Shown here piece by piece: positions 34,500 through 47,217 of a stretch of DNA of 64,000 bases. The notes under the pieces are model-generated. The model did not search any database. It was not told where the DNA came from and saw nothing but the letters and a program-made list of their open reading frames with translations. Made by a program: the position numbers and the translations under genes. The stretch comes from Artocarpus heterophyllus (taxonomy: Eukaryota; Streptophyta; Magnoliopsida; Rosales; Moraceae): positions 2,372,212 through 2,436,211 of the forward strand of contig CM046339.1 of NCBI GenBank assembly GCA_025403435.1. The letters are read 5' to 3'. Numbering within the stretch: the first letter of the stretch is position 1; each line of letters begins with the position of its first letter.

Positions 34500-35279
34500 C
34501 TATGCTTTGAAAATCCTTGCTCTTTCCTCCTTATCACGAGCGATTCTAAACTCAGCTCTGGTCGCCCGTTTGATGCAATCCTCTACATCCTTGGGAGCTT
34601 GCCCTTCAATATCAACCACAAGGGCAATGTCGGTTTTGAACATTCTCATTAACCGTCTTATTCGTTCCTGATCAGCGGGTACTAACTCGGGACAAAGTCT
34701 TGCTAGCTGATTAAACCTCTTTACAGCGTCAGCTACGGACATATTCCCTTGCTTAAAATTATTAAATTCTTCTTGTTGGGCTGCCATGATTTCTACATTA
34801 AAATAAGCCCTGCCAAATTCTTCAACGAAATCTGGCATTGTCATTTTGTCTACATTCCTTCTATGCTCTGCCGACTCTCACCATCTCCTAGCATCTTTAG
34901 TGAGAGAAAACAAAGCGCATAGGACTTTTTCATAGTCGCTAAGTCCTATAAATTTCAGAACCCTTTCTATGCCTGTAAGCCAATCGTTGGCCTCTAAGGG
35001 GTCTATAGATCCATCAAATTCCGGGGCCTTCATTCTCCGAAATCTTTCATAAAATTCAATAGTGGATGCTACCGGAACAGCTAGGACTACTAGTTCTGCT
35101 TGCTGTGGCGGCGGTACTGGGGGTGGCGTATCTATACATACTGATGATATGGGATTTTGGTTAACTAACTGTTCCCGTAAACCTTGTATTTTTCGCTCCT
35201 GAGCTTGGAGCTTCTATTGCAATTCCATAATCATGGCCATCAAATCTGGATTCCTCGGTCCTCTGGGTATATCCGCCAT
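34500..35279 (-). pseudogene. Chromovirus gag remnant
   Basis: The likely start ATG is at 35279 (MADIPRGPRNPDLMAMI). The retrotransposon Gag domain follows, with FYERFRRMKAPEFDGSIDPLEA and, from 34844, DFVEEFGRAYFNVEI and QGNMSVADAVKRFNQLARLC. A stop lies near 34880. The zinc knuckle and protease expected after it are missing before the RT segment, which suggests an internal deletion near 34490. Confidence 0.85.
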
Positions 35280-35436
35280 TGTTATCAATCGTTATATATC
35301 TATCGTGTATTTTCGTTACTATGTTAGTACATACTATTAACTTAATAGTATCAAATCAATAACTGCATGTATTCAAACAACATAAATACATGCAACATAC
35401 ACAATTACATGAACTCAATATCTTGCTACATACATT

Positions 35437-35580
35437 TCATTTCATTAGCATTCATACATTTCATTTTCTTTCCTTTCGTACATTTCATTTCATAAGCATT
35501 CATACATTTCATTTCATTTCCTTTCGTACATTTCATTTCATTCACTTTCATGCATTTCATTTCATAAACCTCTTTCATTT
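35437..35580. repeat. Minisatellite of catttcatttc-type units
   Basis: Repeats of cattcatacatttcatttc and cctttcgtacatttcatttc lie in the leader between the extra ORF and gag of the chromovirus. Confidence 0.8.
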
Positions 35581-35878
35581 CCTTTTTACATTCTTCATAA
35601 CATTGCATGCATAACTAACATACATACATACATGCATACTTTCCTTCTATACATAACTATTCATATCATCTCCGGGAGCAATTATCACTTCTGGCTACAT
35701 ATACCTTCTTACCGAGAAGGACACCACTAGTCGAACATACATGCATATACAAAGGCATCAAAGCCCAAAACTATACTAATATCTCATTGATGTACGTCAT
35801 AATACACAAAGATTTTCTTACGAATGAATTTTTTTGTCGGACTCGACTTTAGACATGTCACTATATTCGGAATCCTCC

Positions 35879-36646
35879 TTAGGATTCCTCTTCTTCCTCC
35901 ATATCCGAATCAGTCGACTTATTATCACTTGCGATTATAGGCTCTAGAGGCACAGGCTCTTCATCAATGTTATCATTATTGTCATCATCAGCATCATCAT
36001 CATCATCATCATCATCCATACCTATTGGAGGATCTTCTAATGGCGCGACTACATTCTGGTCTGCATGTAATGCCACCATAAGAGAATCATGGATACTAAG
36101 GTAATTTTTTGGATACTGCATTTGCTACTGGACCACATTGGGAAGATCTCTCAAAACCAAATCGTAAATGCACCATAAGGGTAATTGTGGCGAAATCAGT
36201 GGTACCTTAGTACGGCAAAATTTAAGAATGTAATGATCTATCGGTTCGCCTACGTATCTTCCCCATATCGATTCTACTTGCAGGTACAATCGATGTCTTC
36301 CATCCGCCCATAACATCGGAATCACCTAGATTGGAATAACGTTTGCTGGTGGTATGGGTGCAACTAAGCTAGAATTTGTCCTCTAAAACTTTACCAATCT
36401 CATAGTTGCTTGTCAGGTTCAATCCTTAACCATCATACTAAGGCTTCCCTCATCAACAATCCTAAGGCCAATAAAACTTGGAGATACGATGGCATATGAC
36501 AAGCGTAAAAAATCACTTCAACTAAGCCATTCGGTATGCACCATAGGCTGCCGACTCCGATAATACCGCGGTGGCATCTCATCTTGAAAAGTAATGCTGG
36601 CTCTTCGATCAGCTTCCATATCACGATCACGATGCGGCTCCGCCAT
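35879..36646 (-). pseudogene. Extra ORF upstream of gag in the chromovirus
   Basis: One reading frame of about 256 codons from ATG 36646 (MAEPHRDRDMEADRR) to 35879 is interrupted by several stops, but the segments at 36325 and 36121 stay in the same frame. This argues for decay of a real ORF. The middle has WADGRHRLYLQVESIWGR; the end is highly acidic with an Asp run (35986-36019 as a CAT/ATC repeat) and Glu-rich finish. I do not recognise a domain. An ORF between the primer site and gag is not standard for this lineage. Confidence 0.55.
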
Positions 36647-36785
36647 ATATTATATTTATTTTCGTAATTAACATAACAGTGTCATATAAGTAGTATTGAA
36701 CATTCTTATACTTAAAATCAAACTATCTTACTTGAGCTATGGCAATGGAGCAAACGACGATGTGCAGTAGGATGGCAAGATTTCC

Positions 36786-36798
36786 CCTCTGATACCAA
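36786..36798 (-). promoter_or_regulatory. Primer-binding site of the chromovirus
   Basis: The minus strand reads ttggtatcagagg one to two bases after the 5' LTR, matching the initiator Met tRNA 3' end. It sets the minus orientation. Confidence 0.85.
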
Positions 36799-36799
36799 C

Positions 36800-39700
36800 T
36801 GTCACAACCCGCCTTTTCGGGCTGTGATAAAACTCTTTCTTACTTACTTTAGGGCAAAAATTTAGGAAATTTTTTTTTTTAAAACGAAAATAAATAATTT
36901 ACTTACATTAAATTTGATAACTCCTAAAATACTTTCACATACTTGTATTTACATAATTAATACTTTTACTTTCATAACATCTTTCTTTTAAACATTTCAT
37001 ATCAAAATAACTTTAAACATACGTAGCAGAAAACATTACAGCAGCGGACTCCATACCCAATTTGCACACCATCCATCCCTCCGCCAGCTCACCATTTGAA
37101 CTTATTCTGACCTTCTCGTCGGAATACCTACAACATGAAATACTTAGCGAGCTAACGCCCAGTAAGTCCCATAAATCCCACATGGATATTCATATGAATG
37201 CATGAATCAATTTTGCTGTCTTATAAACTTTCTTTATCCTCATCGTTTCTTATCTTTACTAGGGCCCAAGTGTTCGTACCATTGCGCAATTTCATTTAGG
37301 TCTACGTAACATCGTGACCGTAACATATCCTTTAAACTCCCATTGAGTTAGGAGCCGGTACGGCACTTTTCTTAACTTTTGGTGATTCGTTTACCAATTC
37401 ACTTATTATGGTTATCATGTCATGCATGAAGTGATGATCATATGATATACATAACATAAATGCTCTTATACAACACTGGTACACATTATTATATACACTG
37501 GTATGTAACATAATGTATTCACAGATACTTAACATAAAATATACACACTGGTACACATTAATATACGCACAGGTATATATAGCATAATGTACTCATAGGT
37601 ACTTAACATAAAATATACACAATTGTATACATTAATATACGCACAGGTATATATAGTATAATGTACTCACAGGTACTTAACATAGAATATACACACTAGT
37701 ACACATTAATATACGCACAGGTATATAACATAATGTACTCACAGGTACTTAACATAAAATATACACACAGGTATACATTAATATACGCATAAGTATATAG
37801 CATAATGTACTCAGAGGTAGTTAACATAAAACATACACACTGGTATACATTAATATACGCACAGATATATAGCATAATGTACTCACAAGTACTTAACATA
37901 AAATATACACACAGATACCTACTTTATACATACTCAAGTATTTATCATTGTACACACAGGTATGAAATCATGATACACATACTCATTTTCATTATTGTAC
38001 ACACAGGTACATAACATGTTATACACACTGGTACAAAATCGTGATACACATGCTCATTTTTATTATTGTACACACAGGTACATAACATCTTGTACACACT
38101 AGTACACATTAATATGTTCACAATTATTCATACATGAGTATACCCCTAGGTATTCATATCATGGCAAACATACAAGTTTACATTTAATTATACGCACAGG
38201 TATACATATACATACATTTCTTTCTAAACCAACATTTCATACTGTAGATGGTAAGGGTACTTACTTGATGCGAATGTCGGGCAACTTAACCTCGATTTCC
38301 CTTCTCCTAGACTCCTAGGATCCTGTTGGCCAATTACAAAGCCATTAGCCAAATTCTACTATGTTTCGATACGAAACATCCGTTAGTTAATAAATTGAGT
38401 TGTATTACTATGTACAACTCTAAAAACCACTTGTTTTTCTTATTTCTATCTAACTTTACCCTATCGTTTCTAACAAAGGGCGGGAACCTTTTTAGTCGTT
38501 TTCTTATCCCGTTGAAAACATTTCAAAGCGGTTCGGGTTATTTGGACAAAAATGACGATTTTGCCCTTCGTGGGTCCACTAACCTACCCGAGCTTGATTT
38601 CATTATTCTTATAAAAATAATCACATACTAATTTCAAAATAACACCCTAGTGGGTCAAATCTCTTTATTTCTCAATTATACCCCATTTTTATAAAACTTT
38701 GTAGTTTAGTTCCTGAACTGAAAATTTTGACAATTTTACCCCCGAGACTAAAATTTATTTCTTCGCATCAAAATTTCCTATTTTTTTCAAGGATCATTTT
38801 TACTTAAGGTACCATACCTAAAATCATTCTAAAAAATGATATTTTTACCATTTAACACTTTTTTCACTTTTAACATTTTCTTGAAAAACCAAAACTCACA
38901 AACGATTGAGTTTTTAGACAAACCGTCTGCGTGACCTAATAGTTTCATCGAGATCTACCACTTTAATGTTTTAAATTTTCCCAAAATCTCACTATAAAGG
39001 GGCGGTTTTGACTATTTTTTAAATCTGCCGAGAAGGAACTTTCTCTTTCAATTTAGTCCCTATGGCATTTTTACAAAAATTTGTTTCAAACTTGCAATTC
39101 TACCCCTGCAGATACCATTCCATGCCTTAATCAAAAGATTCTCAAGCTCAAACATCACTTTTGCAAAGTCTAAAATCAAAATTACAAAAATAACACTCTT
39201 TGCAAAAATTACCGTTTTGCACTATAAACCAAAGTTTCACAACTTAAACTTGCCATTCATCACATATACATGAAATTCCATCAAATATGTGCTCAAGAAC
39301 TCACATGGGTTTTAAGAAATAAAAATGAAAACAAAATTCAAAACTTTGAACTTTAAAACTTACCCAAATAGCTCTATTTTTCATTTCTAGCCTTCAAAGT
39401 TCCTTTAAACTCCCTCCTAGGCTTCCTTTCCATGCAAAAATACCATGGATTAATTTTTGCCCTTTACCCATGAAAAATCCCTTGAAAACTCATTAAAAAG
39501 TTTAGGATTTTACCTTAAAACTTGTGGGAAATCCTTGTACTTGCTTGTAAAACTTGTTTGGGGATATTTTTGCAAAGTTTGGGGGCTGAGAAATTTTTTT
39601 AGAACTCTTGGTTATGGCTGCCGGAGCTTGGAAGGAAAGGAAAGAAAAGAAAAATTGTGATAAACTTGCCATAAATGCATCCTTATCACATTTGGTGACT

Positions 39701-40340
39701 CATGGTAACCCATGAGTATACCACTAGGTGTCACAAGGTGATTGGGCCACTTTTCTTGACATGTGGCCCAATAGAAAATCAAGGAGTGTCCACTTTGTGG
39801 AGTTAAAAATTTATACTGTGTAATTTTTCACCACACAGTATTTTTCCTATACTACTCTGGTCAATTCAGTGTACTTTCTATCCTTAGATTGTATAAAAAT
39901 ATTTAACTTACTTTTCGTTTACTTTTGGAGGCCAATCATAACATTTTTCATATCTGCATTTTCATTTAGCAGTATTCTTATACTGCTCTGGCCTCCTTTC
40001 TACCCCCAGTTAGGGTTAGGACAACCTCTATATCCTATTTACATTCTAATCATCCATTCGTTTATATCACAATTTAACAATTAATTGTGACATAAAATTC
40101 ATTTTATGGATATTATGCACAAATCTCTGAGTCATCAAACTCATAAAATTTGTATTTTACAATATCCACCATTGCTTACATATGCCATAAAATTTGCAAT
40201 CAATGCCGCTCATTTATATTTTATTGTAATTTTCACAAAAATTACTATTTTTACAAAATTTCACATTTTTAAGAATAAATTCATTAATTAAACCTAATTA
40301 AATATTATGTTTCATTGATGACGTTTCCTCTGTCATTACA
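36800..40340 (-). repeat. 5' LTR of the chromovirus (3541 bp)
   Basis: It pairs with 28236-31714. The difference in length comes mainly from minisatellite units near 38030-38100. Confidence 0.9.
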
Positions 40341-41353
40341 CATTAGTAGTTGATATATATGATTTAGTCACTCGTTTTGTATCTGTGAATGCATCTGGAA
40401 TTTGGTTTGCTATATTTTGTAAGTGCATAATCTTTTGCACTTTTAATTCACATTGTTTTGTGTAAGGATCAAGATGCAATAGAGATGGTTCACACCATGT
40501 AATTTCTTTTTCTAGCTGTTTCTTATCTCCCCCTAATGTCGGGAAAACTGCCTCATTAAAATGACAATCGGCAAAATGTGCCGTAAAAACATCTCCAGTT
40601 TGAGGCTTAAGATATCTGATGATGGAAGGGGATTCATAGCTAACATATATTCCCAATCTTCTCTGGGGGCTCATCTTTGTGCGTTGTGGTGGAGCAATTG
40701 GTATATATACCGCACAACAAAAAATTTCTTAGATGGGAAATATTTAGTTCTTGACCAAATGTTAGTTGTAATGGGGAGTATTTATGATAAGCACTTGGTC
40801 TAATGCGAATTAATGCCGCAGCATGTAAAATTGCATGACCCCATACAGAAATAAGAAGCCGTGTTCTCATTATTAATGGTCTAGCAATAAGCTAAAGACG
40901 CTTAATCAATGATTCAGCCAAACCATTTTGTGTATGTACATAAGCAACAGGATGCTCAACAATAATCCCAATAGACATACAATAATCATTGAAAGCTTGG
41001 GATGTAAATTTACTAGCATTATCAAGTCTAACTTTCTTGATTGTATAATTAGGAAATTGTGCTCGTAACCTGATTATGTGAGCTAGAAATCTCACAAACG
41101 CCACATTACGAGTTGATAATAAACAAAGGTGTGACCATCTACTAGAGGCATCTATCAATACCATAAAATATCTGAATGGTCCACACGGTGGGTGAATAGG
41201 CCCACATATATCACCTTAAATACGTTCAAGAAACATAGGTGATTCCCTATTAATTTTAACTTGTGATGGTTTCAAAATTAGTTTTCCAAGAGAACAAGGC
41301 GCACAAGGACTTTTACTTGTTTGAAGGAACTTCTGGCCCTTCCATGGATGTCC
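40341..41353 (-). pseudogene. Copia integrase remnant
   Basis: The integrase core is readable in pieces. At 41164-40892 it has the block after the first catalytic Asp, VLIDASSRWSHLCLLSTRN, then VRLDNASKFTSQAFNDYC and QNGLAESLIKRL. At 40870-40640 it has the C-terminal part (AYHKYSPLQLTFGQEL), and at 40674-40341 the linker (RRLGIYVSYESPSIIRYLKP). Upstream, CAPCSLGK-like zinc-domain sequence runs to the solo-LTR junction at 41353. Several stops. Confidence 0.88.
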
Positions 41354-43770
41354 TGTAACGCCCCTATATGGGGGTTAACAGTTTTTAATAAATTAAAATA
41401 AATAAATAAAACCTCAAAAATAAAGTTCTCCGGGGCTTAAATAGGAACTCTCAAATCAAAAATAAAAATATAAACGACAATTAAACCCCGGTTTAATGTA
41501 GCACCTTATATTTAATAATATAAACTGTCGTCATCATTATTTTAACCCTCAACGTATTTTAATACAGTCACAGAAAGTAGCAATTGATGCTTATATTATC
41601 ATGAAGAACATTCTTAGTAATTGAAGCAGTCCCAACATATATAGCTACATAGCTTCCTCAATTATTTTTCTCGTAGCTACCTCACACTTAGTGAGTCCTA
41701 AAAAGATAAAAATATAAGGGAAGGAGCTATACTATGCTCAGTAGAGAAAACCATTACTCACCTTTAGGTTTTTATCATTACCACATTAAAACCTGCATGG
41801 TTAGTTAATACTTATCATTATCCAGATTATGAGATTTATTATAATCATATTATGTGGATACCATAGTTAATCATTACCGAGTTTCATACATATACATATA
41901 TACAAATGTTACAGTTCATCATTATTCCTAGGTACCCACATTCAATAAAGTATCACTCAACTCATCGAAACCTAAATAGGCACGCTTTATCACCCTCTAA
42001 ACATTCCAAGGGTGTTTCGGTGAGAGGACATCAAGTCTCGAGTCATTACCAAGTCGATTCCTGTATAGTGTGTTCTGGGACTTTCAACCCAATGAAGCGT
42101 CATCACCTTCCCCCTATTTTACCTTTTAGGGTATTCGTGCCCAAAGATGTAACGTCGCCCTCTTTACGTCTCACCATTTCTCTATATTCAATCATTATTT
42201 ATAGAGTCAGTTTTTCCTAACCATGCTTCTCAATTTATAACATGTGTCAATTCATTATGTTCCTCGCCGTACAATATAAGACGAGTCCATGTCATAGTTT
42301 CATATGTGATACTCATATAATAGTAGTTCAACAAAGATATATATATCTTGCGGCATAACAATCAATTTTAATTCCATAAAAACCTCACAAAAGATGAGTA
42401 ATAGAATCCCTACCTGCCAAGCTTATCACCAATCTTTTAATCCCGAAATCAATTAACGTTAGCTCCACACTCCTTTGATCCTAAGGCGTGCATAAGGATA
42501 ATTAAAACTTAAGCACAACATACAACCACATTCATAAATAAATCATGTGAAAATCCATCTTACTAGTGTGCCATTAAAGCTTTTATGCAAATATCTTTTG
42601 AATACCACAGTAAACAATCTTTGTCTTAACACGATATAAAATGTATACAAGTAATTTATATATTTTAGTCCCTAATAAGATTCATCAATCACTTAAGATA
42701 ATATTGGAAAGGTTGCAAGACATTAAGGAATTAGGTGGTGAGCAAAGATGGGTTCTTGATTCATGTTAGCAGCTGGTATATCATGACAAACTGACAGTAT
42801 ACTTTTGCAAAAAGGATAGGTTCACTATCTACAATCATCACATGAGTTAACAGGTGGTTAACTTAACGTAAACGGATGGTATATTGCCACTGGTAGGTTT
42901 ACTAGTTTCTAATCCAAAAATTAAAAAATTCATAGAAAATAAAATACAACTCCGATTTAGGCTTATGATAGCTCGTTAGAAAGCTTAGGATGTCTACTTT
43001 TTAAATATACAAACTAATTTACAAAATTTATTTTTATTTAATCCTAAAATTTCAAGAAAGAGCCACTGCCCATAGAGGTATTATAAAATTTAACAATATA
43101 AATTTTCTATCTACGGCATATACACTTAGGCTTTATACATATGTTCTAAAATAGCAACAAAACATATACTCAGGTTTGAGAACGTAAATTTGAATAATCT
43201 TTGAGTATATAAAAAAATTATAAATGAAAGACTAAATTTGTTCATAAGATTCTAACCTCGGATTATGACTAGTTGGAAGCTTGAAATGGCTTCAAAACAG
43301 GTTCCTTGACTTCGGTATGACTGATTTTTATGGCTGCCTTGAAGAAATTCTCTAAGTATTTTGCTTCAGCAAGGAAATGAGAAGAAGAGTGTGGGAACCG
43401 TGGAAGAAAAATGAAGAAAAGATGAAGTCTTTGAAGAGAGTGATAGAAGAAATTATGGAGGAGACATGTTAGAGCATGTCACGGAAGAAATAAAGAACAT
43501 GAGGGTCAAGAGTAGTTGGGAAAGATATCCTCATGTCTCCTCTAGAAAATTTAGCCCACATAATGCCTAAATGATATTTTCAAAATTTATTAGAAGTTCC
43601 AAGGCCTTTCAGTAAACATACTAAATAAGTATAGGAGAATTTTAGAAAATTTAAAAATAGATAAAAATAAATATTATAAAATAGATTTTAAATAAAATAA
43701 ATTTTTGATTGGCACATTAAAAATTAATTTAATTACCTTAATACTCTTTAAGAGAATAATAGGTGTCACA
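41354..43770 (-). mobile_element. Solo LTR of the LOG-element family, nested in the copia element
   Basis: It starts tgtaacgcccctatatgggg and ends aggtgtcaca, with target duplication tgtcc at 41349-41353 and 43771-43775. It is 2417 bp, against 1971 bp in the LOG element, because a segment of about 480 bases (about 42537-43018) is present here only. It is diverged, so the family has been active over a long time. Confidence 0.92.
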
Positions 43771-44357
43771 TGTCCATGTGAATTTTCAATAATTCTTCAC
43801 ATCATTGATGAATCGGGACAACCTAAGCGGTCATGCCATAAATTTAATATCTAAGGATCTTCCTTAACTACCACATGTGATTCAATCATGTTTAAATATA
43901 TGTAATGCAACCCCGAGGAAAGCTTTGGTAGTTTTTCTAATATGTACTTCTTTCCAGAAATCTCGTTAGTAATATACATATATTTTTTATTATCTTCAGT
44001 CCCAGACTGAGTATCATATCTGTGAAGGTATATGTCATTAAAACTCAACAAATTCCTTTTGGATTTTAGTGAAAACAAAGCATCATTGATGAAAAACTTT
44101 GTTCCTTTTGGCAATATGAAACTAGCTTTACCAATTCCTTCAATCAAGTCTGCAGAACCTGATATTGTATTTACAATTGCCTTTGTTGGTTTTAGTTCTG
44201 AGAAGTACCTTTTACTTTTAAGGATAGTGTGCGTTGAACCACTATCTGGTATACAAATATCCCCATCCTTAATATTGAAATTTGCTCCTTCATTAGTGCA
44301 ATCCATATCAAGCTTCAAATAAAATAGACAATTTAATAAGAATAAAGTTTCAAACAA
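43771..44357 (-). pseudogene. Copia protease and GAG-pre-integrase segment
   Basis: From 44357 the frame has the aspartic protease motif PDSGSTHT near 44249 and then KSKRNLLSFNDI and KKYILEKLPKLSSGLHYIY. It stops at 43851. The next bases read as the GAG-pre-integrase domain (LWHDRLGCP-like) up to the solo-LTR insertion. Protease would cut the polyprotein. Confidence 0.85.
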
Positions 44358-44447
44358 ATTATTTAAGGAACATTTTATTCAACGAAACATAACATTAATA
44401 CATCCCAAAATTACAAGTAAAATATAACATAGTTTTATATTTACTGA

Positions 44448-45443
44448 CTAGTTGTCACCATGATCCTTGTCAATAAAATCATCAGTAAAATCTAAAGCAT
44501 CAAAGTGTATTGAATCATCTAAAGGATCTACATATTCACCAAAATTTACTTCCTTTCCTTTCCCTATTAGGGATGCCTTATAAAGCTTACATAAATGCTC
44601 TGGTGCTCGACAAACTCGGGACCAATGCCCTTTGGTACCACATCTATAGCATGAATCTTCAGAATTCTTGGAAGAATTTTCACGAGCATTTTTCCCTTTA
44701 TCATGTTTTCCTTCATGATGCTTCTTTTTTATTATGTGATTTTGTGTTGGGTAAACATTACCTTGACCGCGTCCCCGACCACAGCCATGACCACGGCCAC
44801 GGCCATGACCGTGATTTCGTTCAAAATTTTCAATACTTGTAGCATTTGCTTCTAGAAATGCTGCTGAACCTGGAAGACGTGACTGATGATTTTTTATCAA
44901 AAGCTCATTGTTTTTCTCTGCTACTAAAAGAGAAGAAATTAGTTCAGAATATTTCTTAAAACCACGCAACCGGTATTGTTGTTGTAAAGTTATGTGGGAT
45001 GCATGAAATGTGAAGTAAGTCTTTTTCAACATTTTTTCATCAGTAATTTTCTCTCCACAAAACTTTAACTGCGAAACTATTCTGAACATGACAGAGTTAT
45101 AATCATTAACTTTTTTAAAGACTTGGAATCGCAGAGCGTTCCATTCATCATGAGTTGTAGGAAGTATAACTTCCTTTTGATGATCAAATCTTTGTTTAAG
45201 ATCCTTCCATAATGCACTTGGATCTTTAACAGTAAGATATTCACATTTCAAACCTTCATTAAGGTGTCTACGAAGGAAAATCATCGCTTTTGTCTTATCT
45301 TGCGATGATGTGGTATTGCCTTTTGTGATTGTCTCCAAGAGACCCATTGACACAAGATGCATTTCTACATTAAGAATCCAAGGCATGTAATTTTTTCCCA
45401 TGATATCCAATTCAATAAATTTGAGCTTTGCAAGGTTTGACAT
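44448..45443 (-). pseudogene. Copia Gag (open frame of 331 residues)
   Basis: Gag forms the virus-like particle that packages the element RNA. The frame is open from 45482, but the ATG at 45443 (MSNLAKLKFIELDIMGKNYM) fits copia Gag best. The UBN2/Retrotran_gag domain spans about residues 10-190 (LWKDLKQRFDHQKEVILPT, RFQVFKKVNDYNSVMF). An Arg/Gly/His-rich stretch GHGRGRGHGCGRGRGQGN follows, then the zinc knuckle CYRCGTKGHWSRVC near residue 275, and an acidic tail. It has no stop and is the best preserved part of the element, but the rest is broken. Confidence 0.85.
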
Positions 45444-45482
45444 GGTGGTAACTATAAGAAATATAAAAGTGATTAGAAACAT

Positions 45483-46221
45483 GACTTTATTAATTCAAAA
45501 CATAAGTTCTACAAATATTACATGTTAAAGTAAATAGCAATTATTAAAAGAGGGATAACTATAAACATTATTGCTACAACAAAAAGTTGAAATTCAGCTA
45601 GGGGTAAATCTAAAATAAGAAGAACGATGATTTGAACAATACAACAATGATAAGAATATTGTAACTATGCTAAACATTTTGTGAAAAATCTAACTATAGA
45701 TAATTTCTAGAGAGGAGATAAAATATTGAGTGATATGTAAGAGTTAAGAATTTACCAATTTATAGAACTAAAACTAGCCGTTATTTAGCCGTTTTATTAC
45801 CGTTGGAATACTGTTATAGCCGTTGAAACAGTATAAAGACAACATTGCCTTTGTTCGGTATTTTTAAGAAAAATACAAAAACCATAAATGGTAATGGTAG
45901 CATATAAACAAATACATAAACAATAACCAACTATAAATTTTAAGAATAAACAATAAAGAGTTAAAGAAATATATATATGTGTGTGTGTGTAGAAATAATA
46001 ATATGAACATACCAATCTACTAGATAAACCTTTCAAATGGTGTAAATACAAAATATGTATAATGGACACGCCAATCTATTTGGTAAACCTTTCGAATGGT
46101 GTAAATGCAAAATATATATAATAGACACGTCAATCTACTAGGTAAACCTTTCGAAGAGTGTAACTGTAAAATATCTATAATGGACACGCTAATCTACTCG
46201 GTAAACCTTTCGAATGGTGTA
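45483..46221. other. Copia leader (part) upstream of gag
   Basis: Non-coding leader of the copia RNA, AT-rich, with a TG/TA microsatellite at 45970-45991 and the 59-bp repeat array at 46010-46221. No ORF is supported. Confidence 0.7.
46010..46221. repeat. 59-bp tandem repeats in the copia leader
   Basis: Units with ccaatctac, ggtaaacctttcgaatggtg and aaaatatatataatggac recur about every 59 bases (46012, 46071, 46130, 46190). The array continues after the Tat insertion at 56893-56975. The Tat element landed within a unit. Confidence 0.88.
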
Positions 46222-46844
46222 TGTTGATGCTTACCGCTGTCCGGCGTCGGATCAACACCCAAGTGTGACTGAACACCTTCTGACCTCCTCTTAAGCTTGC
46301 CCCTGGTCGGGATTGAGTACCTGCGAGAGGGATGATTCGGAGAAATGGGGTTAGCCAATAGACAAGGGCTCTCCGATGCTCAAGGCAAGAACTGTTCGGC
46401 AGGGGTCGGCAGCTGATTAAATGAGAAGAGGTCTCTCTCTCTAAAACGTCATAAATGCATCCTATTTATAGGCCACCAGATGGATCGGGTGCAAGATGGG
46501 TTTTGCCCATTACCCAGGTGTCACATCAAAGTGTATCAAGCAATAGGTGACAAGTGTCGCGTCCATAGTCCAATGGATTGGACTCTATCGGACGGCAGCA
46601 CGCCTGCCTGGTGTTGGCCAACAAGGATGGGTAGTGACGTGTTATGATGAATAGCGTGGCCCGGCCCGAGCTACAGTTCATCCCCCGAGGTGGCAGCCTT
46701 CTTGGGGGCGTGCCCTCAGATCAGTGGAAGGCTCCCCGGGAAGAAGCATAATTCGTCGGGTCGGGCGGTAGCCATTTCTGCCGAACTTATTTGCCGACCA
46801 CCAAAGTTAATGTCCTCGATGGGAGTGCCGAGCTACCCTCAACA
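46222..46844 (-). repeat. 3' LTR of the Tat element
   Basis: It reads tgttgatgctta... to ...ctaccctcaaca. On the minus strand it has a TATA motif (tataaata at 46463-46470). It is one base longer than the other LTR at a G-run. Confidence 0.92.
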
Positions 46845-46866
46845 TTAGCCCCCCAGTGCACCTGGT
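46845..46866 (-). promoter_or_regulatory. Polypurine tract of the Tat element
   Basis: The minus strand reads tgcactggggggctaa directly before the 3' LTR; the G-run primes plus-strand synthesis. Confidence 0.8.
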
Positions 46867-47070
46867 CGGTGTTCGGCCGGGTGGACTATGCCGAGTGGGT
46901 GAGGTCGGCTCAAAGGAAGAAGACTAAGCGACACTTAGAAGCGGGGTGAGGTGAAAAGACGGGCGGATCAGACGGGGGACGCGTGTCGCGTCGCAGCCGT
47001 CTGTGTGGCTGTCAGGCGTATTAATTGCACCTTTTGGGTTTTCGCGCTTGAATTTCCCGCTTAAAGTGGC

Positions 47071-47078
47071 TATAAATA
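47071..47078 (+). promoter_or_regulatory. TATA box of the antisense gene in the Tat element
   Basis: tataaata lies 147 bases before the ATG at 47218 and next to a CT-rich stretch (cccctcccctcc) where transcription probably starts, around 47100. It points away from the 3' LTR and opposite to the element's own promoter. Confidence 0.7.
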
Positions 47079-47217
47079 GGGCCCCTCCCCTCCGCAATTT
47101 GCACTTCATTTTCAGAAATTTACGAACGAGAAATTTTAGCTGCCGAGCTCAAGTACTAGCCGAGGATTATATCAACCGAGCAACCAAGAACCCGAGCAGG
47201 TAATTCCCGAGTGAAAA

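Larger units (their letters stand above)
28236..40340 (-). mobile_element. Ty3/gypsy chromovirus (Tekay/Del-like), nested in the copia element
   Basis: Long LTRs lie at 28236-31714 and 36800-40340; the target duplication catta is at 28231-28235 and 40341-40345. Minus-strand order is primer site, an extra ORF, gag, RT, RNase H, integrase, chromodomain-like end, polypurine tract. Protease and zinc-knuckle coding seem to be lost between gag and RT. The LTR length (about 3.5 kb), Met-tRNA primer and C-terminal chromodomain fit the Tekay/Del lineage. Reading frames have many stops and it is inactive. Confidence 0.9.
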
